This document shows positions 47,301-59,160 of a stretch of 64,000 bases of DNA, piece by piece. Under the pieces are notes generated by a model that saw only the letters and a program-made list of their open reading frames with translations, had not been told where the DNA came from and ran no database searches. Origin of the DNA: Alnus glutinosa (taxonomy: Eukaryota > Streptophyta > Magnoliopsida > Fagales > Betulaceae). The stretch's first letter is position 1; each line of letters opens with the position of its first letter. The stretch spans positions 22,012,001-22,076,000 of the forward strand of contig NC_084891.1 of the NCBI RefSeq assembly GCF_958979055.1, in the 5' to 3' direction. The position numbers and the translations under genes were made by a program.

Positions 47301-47619
47301 AACATAATAGAAATTTCTTTAAGAAAACACATTCTACATCCAGTCTACTTTAAAGTATTAGATTAGTCAACGGCCAAAACAGGATTATATGAATAAAGGA
47401 CACAAGAATGAGATTCAAATGATTTATCCAGGACCCAAGACTGAGGAAGATGCTGTGCAAGCCTCATCAACTCTTCCGATCTTCATGATACTCGAATTGT
47501 GAACTTCTCCTTGTCCTAATCAAATCACTTATCAATATAAAATTAATAATTAACATACTCAAATTTCATCATGTGCAGTCTAGTAAATAAAAACATGACA
47601 CTTTACCAAGATATTATAC
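44308..47619. other. Intergenic upstream of the DUO1-like gene
   Basis: About 44308-44700 is the likely promoter and leader of the DUO1-like gene. 44894-45155 is a MITE. The stretch 46350-47270 is more GC-rich than its surroundings and has short open frames on both strands, possibly an old retroelement remnant, but no domain could be recognised and stops are frequent. Confidence 0.5.
44894..45155. mobile_element. MITE with imperfect terminal inverted repeats
   Basis: The left end (GTTAGTTTGGGATTATGATT, then TAGATAAAAAGTGCGATTTT) and right end (AAATCGCACTTTTTGAAATT, then GCAAATCCAAATAGACCTTT) are inverted copies over about 45 bp. The interior repeats AAATCGCA/TGCGATTT words. No coding content and no clear target duplication. 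Confidence 0.5.
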
Positions 47620-50600
47620 CTATTCATCATCAAACTTTATCTTCTTTGGAGCAGGCTGGATGCTACCCAACTGTAAAACAACCCAACACACAATGAGTAG
47701 AAACAAAATCAACCACAAATCAGCATAGGCTGGATAATACTTATTCTCCCGTTCTATTTATTTTAAATTCTGAAGCATAGAAACAGATGCAACAGGAATC
47801 GATAAACAAACAAGGTATGATTCTTACAATTTCTGGGCATTCATATTCAATACCAGCGGCCTCTATTTTCTTTTGCCTATTCAGATCTCGCTTTAAGATC
47901 TTTTCCACCAACTTCTTGTGCTCTTTTAATGTTCTTTCCTGAATAATCATCATGGAACAGTGAGAAGTTCAATAGCTTTTCTTTTCTTATTTTTAAATAA
48001 ATAAAAACAATAAGCTTCCAGAAGTTCTCTCTTTGTAATCATTTTAGATACCTTGTTTTGCCGCTTACATTCAATTCGAACCCGGTCAACTGGCTTGTAT
48101 CGGTAATTGAAACCTCTCCATCTATAAAAGCAAAGGAAAGGAAAGAAAATTAAAAGATCAGTGATGTATTGGCAAAAGAGCAAATGTGTTGACCAGCAAA
48201 GGAACGTATTGTTCTCAAAATGTCCATATATGTATCAAGGTAAGCAATCCTAACACTTCTCATGCTTCAGTTTTACGTACCCTAACTCATCAGTACACTT
48301 GAACAAGAGCCCCACAATGTAGAAATATACTTCATCCTGATGATATCACAAACTTCAAGACATATTCCATTCCTACACTGTTTTTTCCACCTCCCCACTG
48401 GTTTTTAAGCATTTAGACACCCTAAATCCAGATTGGTAGGCATAATGAAGGAAACTAATTTCACCACATCCAAACACAGTGGAAACACAGTTCTCATTGT
48501 ATCCAAGTATACGTCTTGCTATTTTTCTCTGGCCATTCCAAACAAATCAAAATGCATAACAATTAATAAAGACCTCAATTTCATTTCAATTCATGTTTTT
48601 GTTGGCTTCTTTTCATACTCAAATTGTTAGGAGGATGAGAAAGTAAAGCACAAAATCCACCTCAAGTTTACTAGTTTGGTACATGGGTATAAAGAATGTT
48701 ATGACAAGACCCTAACAAATTCCTTTTCCCAAAAAGAAATAAGCTTTGAAGAATAAATATATTAGGACAAGTCAAGAACAACACTTCTGCGCAAGGTACA
48801 AACACCTTAGAAGAGAGTAAAATTTGCGGAATAAGAAGAAAGTTGAGGAAGTTTCTCATCCCTTCCGTTACTTCCCTCATACTTTTTTTTGATAAGTCCG
48901 TTACTTCCCTCATACTTAACCTTCCTTTCCTCTTTCAAGTAAATGGACACCATTCAAACACCGAACATTTCAGTGGGTCGCCTTCTTTGTGAAGGCTCAA
49001 CTTTCTATAACAAAAATTTGAAAATATAGATGCAAAAGAACCTAACTACAAAGGAAAACATTGTACATACTATAAACAAGATTTTTTTTTCTTTATGTTA
49101 TCCTCGGTCTACATCATGTGGATTTGAAAAGAATAATACTGTAGTATATACTAATTAACAGCTTACAATTTGGGATGAACATGCTCTGGAGGAATAAGAT
49201 GAACTTGCAAAAGATGCTCAAATAATAGTTGATTATGCATACAATCAGCTACAATATTTGCCACCTGCATAGCAGAAGGAAATCTTAATACTGACAAATT
49301 AAACAGAACTCTAGTGCAATAATAATGTTAATGATAGTGGTGGCCAAAAAGTAATGATTATTAACCTCAGGAGACTCGAATTCGATGAAGCCAAAATGCT
49401 TTGATTTTCCTGTCTATGAAAAAAAAATCAAGGCAAAAAAGAAAAGTTAATAACAACTAACTGAAAGTTAATACCAACAATTAATAAAGAATTTAACTGA
49501 GCACCTAGAATATGAACCGCTACTTTATTCTGCAAATGTTCGACGTGTTAATGTTCAAGGGATTGCAATCGAGCTATAGTTATAGCCCAACAAATTACCA
49601 TCTCAAATTTGAAGTAAAGGGATTACTTCCATAACTTCATTTGAAAGACACAAAATGAATGCATCATACTACAGAGGAATGTGAGTCCATCATTTCTCAT
49701 CTGATGTATTGTATTGTTGTATTGAACATAATTTTAATACCAACAGAATAATGGAGCTACATAATTAACAGGTTCAACCAAACCTGTAGTTTATTCTAGA
49801 ATAAGCCCAATACACCAATTACAAGACAACATCAAAAAGGGGCCTTTTGAAGGTTGCCTGCAGCCCTGGAAATAACTTCTAGTCGAAATATTAATATACT
49901 TCAAGCACATAGTAACCTCAAAACCTTTATGGCTGCCACAAAAACTGTAAACCATGCTGCAATCAACTAAGTAAACAGGAAACTCACAAAATCAATCAGC
50001 AAGACACCAATCCGACAAACAAATTAACTCAAAAGCCCTCGTAGTAATCATTCCCTCTTTGCAAATGAAAAAACCATATACACACATACATAAGTTTATA
50101 ATTACAATGAAACCATCAAACATAAGACCAGGTGCCTAACCTTTTTATTCCGTGCAATTCTTAATCTTTTGACTTTACCAAATTGTGTAAAGAAACCTGA
50201 AAGAAATCACCTAATTACCAGTCAGAAGATAGACAAACCCATAGACTTTGTTTCTGATATATAAATGCCTGCTGCACTTTTTCATAGTCTAAAAATTAGA
50301 CAACAAACTAATCACACCTTCCATTTCCTTTTCATAGAACCCATGTGGTATCCGACCAATGTATAGAACTGTAGCTTTATCCTCACTTGGCTTTTGCTCG
50401 GGAAGTTTGCGCCCAGGACCACCTTCCAGTGGCTTTTGATATGTCAATAAAACAATGATAAGGTAATTAACAAACAAGTAAATCAATACATAAACAGAAA
50501 TCTAGACTGTTGAAAAAAAAAAAAAAAAAACTAGCATACCAAGAAATCAGGAGCTTCGGTTTTACGTGCAGAAGCCACCAACTGAGAAGAAGCCTTCTTC

Positions 50601-50638
50601 AAATTTTTCTTCATGGCTTTCTTTGCCTTAGCCCCCAT
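47620..50638 (-). CDS. NIFK: RRM nucleolar protein, NIFK/At5g04600-like
   Basis: A small RNA-binding protein. Its relatives (human NIFK, yeast Nop15) act in large-subunit pre-rRNA processing in the nucleolus. Coding exons on the minus strand: 50638-50540, 50432-50318, 50196-50141, 49413-49366, 49264-49167, 48121-48052, 47938-47828, 47670-47620, giving 215 aa with all phases agreeing. The N-terminus is basic (MGAKAKKAMKKNLKKASSQL). The RRM spans about residues 53-130, with RNP2 LYIGRI and RNP1 KSKHFGFIEF. Next come WRGFNYRYKPVDRVRIE and a basic helix (ERTLKEHKKLVEKILKRDLN). The end AGIEYECPEI, then PAPKKIKFDDE, matches plant members. Length fits the family. A 5'UTR intron is likely. All seven coding introns are GT-AG. 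Confidence 0.9.
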
Positions 50639-50857
50639 CTCACTAGCAAAACAAGAAAATAATAGATTACACCCTGCTTCTTCTTTTTTTCATTTTAAGC
50701 ACCACAAGATATATCTCTAAAAAATTAATAAAAATTTTCCTATTGAAACAAATAGGGCCCAGTAATCCATTTGGATGCTGAGAGGAGATAAGGAAGGAAA
50801 GAGAAATTCAAGCTATGAATATAAGAATTTCCATTACTTGGTTTAATTTTTTAAAAA

Positions 50858-50861
<4 letters not shown>

Positions 50862-50903
<42 letters not shown>
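50862..50903. repeat. Poly-A tract
   Basis: About 40 A residues, broken once by TTT near 50863-50865. Confidence 0.9.
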
Positions 50904-50906
<3 letters not shown>

Positions 50907-52939
50907 AGCAAAGGAAATTTATCAAGTCCCAAAAGACAACCACCACGAAAAAATCCAAAAATAAACAAAATAAGAAAACCCATATCTCAGCAGAGAAGTT
51001 TAATCAAAAGCAATCACTCCAAGAAGATAACTTCAGCAACAATGTCTACAAAGCAGAAGAATTCAAGCATGAAATGTTGGAAATGAACTCAAAAACCCAA
51101 ACTTCCCAACTGCCACCAACCACAGAGAGAGAATCAACTTCCATTCCTCACTTTTTCTCAGCAACCGAACAAAGGCGAAATAAAAACTAGTTTAAAGAAG
51201 AAAAAATTTTACTTGCTTCAAAACTTTGTGCAACCATTTAAACAACCCAGTTAAGCATAACTGAAATATTTCACACAAAAGAAGAAATATAAGACCTTGA
51301 GGCGTTTGGAAACAGACAAATGATTTTAACACAAACCCAGAATGTAAATCAACAAACAATGTGTGGGTGTGCATGCACGTGGGTAAACAAGCATATGGGA
51401 GCTTTTCTCAAGCTGTTTGGATGCCAAGAAAGCCAAGGAAAAGAAAAGAAAAGAAGATAAAATTGAATTTTTTATGAATTTTGGTTTAGAGAGCATTCCT
51501 GAAGAAGAAGAAGAAGACACATTTGAGCTGTGCTATAAGAAGAACAGAAAACAGCAGAGGCATCAAAATCCATAGATCAATACCACGTGTTAGCATAAAC
51601 AACCCTTAATTTAAGGGAAGAATATGGATGACATTGATCATATAAATGGCACTTATTTCCCATCTACAACAGGATCTAGATCAAGCCTAAATCCCCAAAA
51701 GAAAATTTGATAATCTATTGATTTCACAATAACCATCAGTTCAAAGTACCCAGTCCAGCAGCACCCAAACAAGTATACAAGTCAATTATGCAACAAAAGA
51801 ATCTAAATTTCAGATTTTCCACTCGTAGACTCTCCAAAGCAGTTGTGAGAAGAGCTTCCTCATTGCTATTTAGGATTCATTCTGTGTTGGGAGAAGCCTT
51901 GTTCAGCTTTCTCTGGTGTGGCAGTGGTATGGAGCTTCAAAAACAATAAGAACCATAATGACCACACAAGAAAGATGATGAACTCTTCTACAAAGCCAAA
52001 CCTCATTAATATGTTTGGAAGGGAAGATTGATATTTAGCAAAACAACTCTTTCTTAGAATTCTCTCTTTTTTCAATCGCAATTTTTACATTTTAAATCCC
52101 TTTACTCTAAGCATCCAGCTCAAATGCCGCACATGCACCCAAAAATGTACGAAGAGCAGTGCTGTAGGAAAAATAAAAGTTTTTTTTTTCTTTCCAACAA
52201 ATAAAACCCCAACCCAATTACATCCAAATGCTCCATGGGTTTTTGAAGGTGTCCTAGTGCTTTCATCGCTTTTCCTTTTACTCCCTCCATCCATATTCTG
52301 TCAAAAAAAGTTAACGGATTTCGTGCCACAAGTTCAGGGCACCACGTATGAACCATTAAACACCGGCACATGTCCCCATAGCACATCCTACTTCCAGATC
52401 ACCACCGTGTTTACACATCAGTGCCATATGTATAAAGAAATTACCAAGTCAGGCTGCCACGCTCGCACAACAAACCCATGCATGAAGACCTGACCGTCGT
52501 CTCTCAAAATGAGAAGTGAAAGCTCTGCTTTTTCCCCCAAAAAGCCAAACCCTAAAAATCAAAGTTGCAGCCTTTCCAAATCGATTCCCTCACCATATTA
52601 GAGTTGAACATTATCAAACAAAAATGCAAAAGTTCTCTAATGGCAAAGAGCTTGGCGCCACACCCAGAAAGCAATCACAAATCTTATCTTGAATCATTTT
52701 TTTTTCTTTCATAGGTCGCATGAATATTTTATTAATAAAGAGAGAAATCCCAGGTATACAGGACGCAAACAGAGAATTTTCATAAATTTTGACTTAAATC
52801 TTATCAAAATATAGAGCATTAAAACATATATAGTTTGATCTTTTTGAAGACAATGTCTAGCAACAGAGGACATACAATGCAACTTGAATCAAGAAATATA
52901 TATTATACTAAACATTTTTTATCAAATTAAAGCCACAGA

Positions 52940-54264
52940 TGGGGTATTACTTGACAACTATGGCCCTCAGATCATATATGATGCAGGGAGCCCTTAAAAT
53001 GCAAAGGTAGCCACCGTGATATGGGATAAGAATTGGTATTGGCAGGTGGCAAGGTCTGATAACCTTGTGAAGATCCAAATGAAGCTTCCCTTGGTGAGTA
53101 TTGAGGAGGAGGATCAGCCTATATGGAGAATTTCTAAAACAGGGGTGTACACCTGTGGTGATACCTGGAATGCTATTCAAACAAAGTAACCTCCAGTCAT
53201 GTGATGGAAGCTAGTCTGGTTTCCAGAAGTAATACCCAAGCACGCTTTCATAGCTAGGTTGGCTGCTCATGATAATCTAACCACAGGAGATAGATTGCTC
53301 AAATGGGGATTTATGGGGGATGTACTTTGTGTTTTCTGTAGGGGCTGCATTGAAGGGAGGAATCTTCTGTTTTTTGAGTATAGCTTTTGCAGAAGGGTTT
53401 TGGTGGAGAACCCTCCTCTTGGATGGGATGATATTGTGGAAAGAGAAATAAAAGAATGGAAGTGTAGGGAGCTGAAGGCTGTTCTTTGTAAACGGGTCTT
53501 GGGTGCTTCTATTTACAACATATGGAGAGCAAGAAATAATATAAAACATGGAAACAGTTGCTCTCTGAGTAAAAAATAGTCCAGAAAATTCATTGGGAAG
53601 TTAGAACGAGAGTTAAGTCTAAGAGAAAGTTTAAGAGAAGCAAAGAAAATAAAGAGTTATGTAACAAATGGGGTTTGCTAGAAAGTATTTTTGATTATTG
53701 AATGTAAATGTATGCTGGACTTGCTGGTGTACAGAGGTATTGGAGTTTTGGAGCAGATTCTGCAGATTGTGTGTGCTACTGATGTATGTGGTTAGACTGC
53801 ATCCTGAAATGCTGCTGGTGAAGGAGAAGAGAAGCTGGATTTTATCTCTGGTATACTGAGATGTTGAATTCTGAAGTAGGATCTTATGCAGATTGGAGTG
53901 TTGGCACTGCAATTTTGAAGTCCCTGCAGAATACTTGTTTCTGGTTTGGTTTGGATGGTGTGGGAATGGAGGATCTGTATGGTGATAAAGTAGATAGACT
54001 TTAAACTAGTCTGGAGAGATGTATAGAAGAAGATATTATAGCTGGAAGAGGAATAATAGTGAGCTTGTTTTTGGTCTTTGAGGGTTTGGAAAAGTATATC
54101 GTTTCAATTGTATTTTGTTTTAGTGTTACTTTAGCTAGCTCACACTATTAGTTTGGCGTCTAGGAACTGGATGTTTCCTTGGGTCTTCTAGCTTAAATTG
54201 CAAGAGTGCTTGTAATTCACTGTTGATATATGAAAGATTTACTCATTCATCAATAAATAAATAA
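52940..54264 (+). mobile_element. 5'-truncated LINE with 16-bp target duplication
   Basis: The 16 bases AAATTAAAGCCACAGA occur at 52924-52939 and 54265-54280 and bracket the insertion. The 3' end is A-rich with TAAATAAATAAAA just before the second copy. The body encodes the remains of a zinc-binding reverse transcriptase tail (zf-RVT): HDNLTTGDRLLKWGF, then GDVLCVFC, at 53263-53340. These features identify a plant L1-type LINE that lost its 5' part at insertion. It lies antisense to the RRM gene. Confidence 0.85.
53190..53580 (+). pseudogene. LINE reverse transcriptase C-terminal zf-RVT remnant
   Basis: The frame carries KHAFIARLAAHDNLTTGDRL, then KWGFMGDVLCVFCRGCIEGR and FFEYSFCRRVL. This is the zf-RVT pattern with CxxC (CVFC) and the aromatic-rich segment after it. 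The rest of the LINE protein is absent and the upstream frame has stops, so it is a remnant. Confidence 0.75.
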
Positions 54265-54520
54265 AAATTAAAGCCACAGAACAATCATGAATAGCCACAG
54301 GTATATAAGCAGATATACAAGTATAGAAATAAAGCCTAAGCCGACGAAGCATAAAAGAAAGGAGAATTGAAAATTACACCTCTGCATCTACAATTAAAAA
54401 CCTTTTCTGGGTTTGTCTCCGACCACAGAAAATAAGAGCAGAAACGTATTACAGTGAAGAAAGATCGAGATTCCGGGGAATAGTATCAAATGAGAACAAG
54501 ACTAAGAGTGAATGAGTACC

Positions 54521-55180
54521 TGAAATTAATTTCCCAGAAAATGAAAGGTCAGGGAAAATCTTGTTCTTGGCGTCTCGTCAAGAAGTTGGAACGGCTACGA
54601 GGGAATCGATTTGGAACGGCTGCAACTTCGATTTTTAGGGTTCGGTTTTTTGCTCTCACTTCATTTTGAGAAACGGCGGTGAGGGCTTCCTACGTGGTGT
54701 TTTCTTTATACGCGTGGCCGCTGATGTGTAATTTGTAAAAACAATTAAGACAATTTTGAAATTCAAAATATTCATAAACTACTTTTATCTTTATGTTATA
54801 TCAAAACTAAAAAGCAAATAACATCTATTAAATTTTTTATCAAACAAAGTGTCTTAGATTTTTACATTGCTACTCTCTTTGTTGTTAGCTATATTGTGAT
54901 GATTGTTAATGTTTATGCATACGACACCTTTGATTTTTCTAAGCAAATTGAAAAAAGGTTAGAAGGAAATAAAAAATTATAGGAGAAGGTGGGCTCCCCC
55001 GACAACAAACTCAAATGGAATTACAATGCAGAAAATATAAAAAGTTAATAGAAAATGGGCTAAAAAATATCCCGATCCTTTGTATCTTGGTCTACAGAGC
55101 AAGAAATATGTCTCAGAATGTGGTTTCTGTAGCAAGCCAAGAAGCTGACCAGCTTGAAATCTACAACAACCACTAGAAAG
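54521..55180. other. Promoter side of the RRM gene, no further gene
   Basis: About 54600-54720 is GC-richer and likely contains the minus-strand transcription start. Beyond it no gene is recognised before the copia LTR region. Confidence 0.4.
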
Positions 55181-55687
55181 AAGCTATTCAAGGAGAAGCA
55201 TTGTTGACTATCATATTCCAAACAGGAGCCGTCGAATAGGAGGAACTAACTCCAGTTGCAAAAGTTTTCATAACTAGATTAAACGAAACAAGGAGACTAT
55301 AACCCACATAGCACAACAGCAAAAATAGAAAACAAAACAAATAAAACAATATAAACACAACAAAAAACAACATAATCAGGGAGTGTGTGAGATCCACGTG
55401 TCCATGCATGGGCGCATGAGAGCCAAGTGGAGGCATGGAGGGAGGCGTTGGGGAGCAGAGAGGCCGAAGAAAACAGTAGTGAGGATTGAAAGTGTTTTGG
55501 TTGCTTGACCAAAACAGCATGCATTTCATTAAAATTTATAGGTAATTACAAGTGGTTGTTCATCAGTGTAAAGTGGTGCTTGACCAGTGTACAGAAAGAG
55601 AGAACCATAGGCTAATTACAATGCTTAAGAATGTTAACTAAGTAATCCTAAACTTGTACACTAAGCAGGCTGTTATTGCAGTGAGAC

Positions 55688-55772
55688 TATAGCACCCCAA
55701 CTTTTTAAACAAGTTGTAAGTGTAATTATCTAAAATTACACGTAACACTACTACATAAAATAGCAGTATACC

Positions 55773-55805
<33 letters not shown>

Positions 55806-57242
55806 AAAAAAAAAAAAAATAGATTAGAGTCTTTCCTCATAAGTATACTTGTACAAGAACATCTAAGAACTTCACATATTATATATATCAACAACTAAGA
55901 ACTTAGTTTACCAAAACTGCCGCAAGCAACAGGCTACATCCTTTACAAAGTTATTAACAACACACTGTAGATCAAAAGTTACCATAAGTGGCATACTAAA
56001 ATACACCCATCTAAAACTACAAGTATTTCCACTATTGACATTAAGTACACTAGTCCTTCCAAAAACTGAGGCCTCCAGTCAGGTCTACGTCTTCTTCTTC
56101 CTTCTCCTCAACCGCATTTATAAAATTATAAGTGAAAGAGTGAGTCCACGGCTCAGCAAGTTCAAGCAAACTGACCATTTATAATCTGAGCCCTCAGTTG
56201 TTTATAAAATATATCATCACTAGTGTTTACCAAACAGCCACATATGCAGGGTTTTTACAAAGTTGTTTTCAATAAAAGTATGGCTAAATAGTAAACCAGG
56301 TGATAGACAATTTAATACATAATAATAAAACATGAATACATTTATTTGCATTTTCTTGCTACATAATTAATTCCACATTTTATAATATGAAGCAACAAAA
56401 CAGTTCATAGCATGAGAAGTAAAATATCAGTTAAAATCATCATACTTTAAGCACGCAACATTGCATAACATAATATAGCATAACATAATATCTCATCATA
56501 ACAATAAGTGAATTTATACTCCAAATTATCCTCAGGAGTTTGTTAAGTGCTACCCCACTTAACCGCAAGATTGCTAATCATTTATTCTTCTCATAACTTC
56601 GAGGTGTCAAGTGCTAACCCACTTAACAGCAAGGTGGCTAATAATTCATCTCTCTTATAGCTTCGAGGTGTTAGACGCATAATCTCTACCTAACCGCTGG
56701 GCCTTTGTTTGCATTCATACATAATTTCCATATAATATTATCATTTTTGCAAATCACATTTTCATTTAACACATTTGTAAAACATCTCAAAATATATTCA
56801 TACGTGTAATCAAAATAACAAGGCTCAAGAAAACATATATAACATGCTTTTGTAAAATAATGCAGGGTCAGTAAGTTTGAACTTACAGTTAAGGCTTATA
56901 CTCTTAAGATGACTTTCTGGACCTTCGCAAATTTTCTGCATTAACATTGTACCTCCATATTAGCCTATATTCTTTTCAAAACCCTAAAAATTCAGGCAGC
57001 ATAACAACATATTTACAATGTCATAATGCAACTTGGGCATCATAACGACATATCTATAGTTGTTTATATATTTAATATGTGAAGTTCTTAGATGCTCTGG
57101 TACAGTTATACTTCTGGGGAAAAACTCTAATTTTTTTTTTTTTAAAAAAAAAAAAAAGGTTTGTTGCTATTTTATATAGTAGTGTTACGTGTAATTTTAG
57201 ATAATTACACTTACGGCTTGTTTAAAAAGCTGGGGCGCTACA
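55688..57242 (-). mobile_element. Solo LTR-like insertion with 210-bp inverted ends
   Basis: It is flanked by GAGAC on both sides (55683-55687 and 57243-57247). Sense minus: starts TGTAGCGCCCC, ends GGGGTGCTATA. Its first and last ~210 bp are inverted copies of each other at high identity: the blocks TAATTATCTAAAATTACACG, the A/T runs, and ATCTAAGAACTTCACATATT. Internal phrases GAGTCCACGGCTCAGCAAG and GTCAGTAAGTTTGAACTTAC resemble gypsy LTRs elsewhere in this window. An inverted-end LTR is unusual; a foldback DNA element is the alternative. Confidence 0.6.
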
Positions 57243-57247
57243 GAGAC

Positions 57248-57457
57248 AGAGGCATGGTTTAAGTGATTTGAGACATGGTTAGAGAGCTAATTGCTTGCTG
57301 GAACACGGTCTGCAGGTTGGACAGTTTGCATACTTTTTTGTGTATGGTGATTCTGCAGTGTTGATATGCTACAGAGTGATTTGGTAGCAGATTACTTGTG
57401 GCAACCGAAGTCTTGGGAATGTGATGCTGAGTATGCTAAGCATGCTGATCCTTAACA
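57248..57457 (-). repeat. Start of the copia 3' LTR
   Basis: Sense TGTTAAGGATC begins at 57457, directly after the RNase H end and a short purine stretch (ACGAGG). The LTR continues on the far side of the solo LTR, from 55682 leftwards, where a TAAATTTTAATGAAATGC region (near 55530) resembles an LTR 3' part. Confidence 0.6.
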
Positions 57458-58310
57458 CCTCGTTGCAAACTGATGGGTAGACAAACCCTCAGTTTGGCGC
57501 GCAACAAACAGAACCAATTGGCTGTAAGCCCTTTAGTAAAAATGTCAATTATCTGATCCAAGGCGGGCAAGTATCTAAGAGTGATATCCTTGTTGGTGAC
57601 CCTCTCCCGAATGAAGTGGAAGTCCACTTCAATATATTTAGTCCGAGCATGGAACACCAGATTGGAAGCTAAGGCAAGAGCTCCAAAATTATCACACCAT
57701 GGAGTGGGAGAAGATAAGAGGGGAAGATGCAACTCTCTAAGGAGCATACAGATTCAGTACATTTTAGCAGTGGTGAGGCACATGGAATGATATTTAGCTT
57801 CTGTACTGGAGCGGGAAACCACACTTTGCTTCTTCGCTGACCAGGAGAGGAGATTAAAGACAAGGAATATGCCATATCCAGAGGTGGAGCACCTATCATT
57901 AGGGTTGCCTGCCCAATCAGCATCATAAAAGACATTGAGGATAAGAGGACTTTTGCAATAATAGAGGCCATAATCCACTAAACCCTTGAGATATCTGAGT
58001 ACTCTCTTTGCTGTTGTGAAGTAGACAAAAGTGGGGTTGTGCATGTGTTGGCAGAGTTGATTAACTGAGTAGGCAATGTCAGGCCTCATGAGTGTCACAT
58101 ATTGAAGAGCTCCAACAATATGTCAAAATTCGGTTGGATCAGGGAGTAGCTCACCTTCAAACTTAGACATTTTGGTTCCTGATATACATGGAGCGCGGTA
58201 TGGCTTGGATTCAGCCATATGAACTTGATTGAGGAGGTCTTTCATGTACTTGGACTATCTGAGGTGGATGCCATTGTGATCTCTGAGGACTTGAATGCCA
58301 AGGAAATAAC
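57458..58310 (-). pseudogene. Copia pol C-terminal half: end of RT and RNase H
   Basis: The minus strand shows the RT/RNase H connection (YVTLMRPDIAYSVNQLCQHM, RVLRYLKG), RNase H (DADWAGNPNDRCSTSGY, SWSAKKQSVVSRSSTEAKYH) and the terminal RTKYIEVDFHFIRERV and IFTKGL motifs. Frames change near 57750 and 58125. It abuts the PIF/Harbinger-type insertion at 58314, beyond which the rest of the reverse transcriptase continues. Confidence 0.85.
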
Positions 58311-59160
58311 TTAGAGCACCCCCATCAGTCTATGTATATTGGTTCCCTTCCCTATGTTTAAGGAAAATATCATAAAAAACACCAAAAATGAACCCATAAC
58401 AGATACCCTAAATTTGCATTTTCTGGTTAGGAAGCATTGTTGCTTTCCAACCCATTATTTTAATAAAATAAAAAAACGGCTCTCTCCTCTCTCCTTCCCC
58501 CTTCCCGCGTCTGGAAGTTGGGTCTGCCAGAAACAATTTTCCAACACCATCGCCAGATGACTGAGAAACTTGTTGCTGATTTTCCTTTACTTTCTCACCA
58601 AACAAACAAATAACCACCTTAATCACACACACAAAATCCACAAAGTCCAACTGCAAGAACAATAAAAAATAAATAAAAAATAAAAAATAAAAGGAAGAAA
58701 ACCCAAATCCATGTCTCCCAAACAAAGCAATCATAGTACAGATTCATTGGAGGAGAACTACCAGATCTTGTAGTCTTGTGGCCAGATTTTGTAGTCTTGT
58801 GGAACCACACAATGTAGTCTGGCAATCCTTGTCGAAAAATCAGCTCTGCTCAACTGAAAATCCAGTCCCTGTTTCGCCGACGACAACCCAACGGAGATTC
58901 GGCGCCTCTACTCTCCTTTTCGGCTTATCGGGTCTTCATGGATCGACCCCTCTGCATCTCTGATTCTCTCTCTCAAGCTCCAGCTTTTCCTCTCTATTTC
59001 ACTCTCTCCCTCGATCTCTCTCTCTCAGTATATCTCTCTCTTGGTTTCTAATGAGATTAAAGAAAGGTAACAGGAAGAACAAAGAAGGTCAGTTTTGAGA
59101 GAGAGGGGACGGAGAAGACGAGAGGAAAAAAGAAAAAAAAATGAATAAAAAAAATAAAAG

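Larger units (their letters stand above)
50643..54519 (-). other. Probable 5'UTR intron of the RRM gene
   Basis: On the minus strand a leader-like sequence ends TTAATTTCAG at 54520 and is followed by GTACTC. An acceptor TTTGCTAG lies at 50650-50643, four bases before the ATG. If used, the intron is 3877 bp and contains the LINE fragment at 52940-54264. The leader exon would lie around 54620-54520. This is inferred from splice signals only. Confidence 0.45.

Noticed and set aside
55188..55529. 113-codon minus-strand open frame
   Set aside because: It lies in copia LTR-like sequence, is hydrophobic and T-rich, and matches no family.
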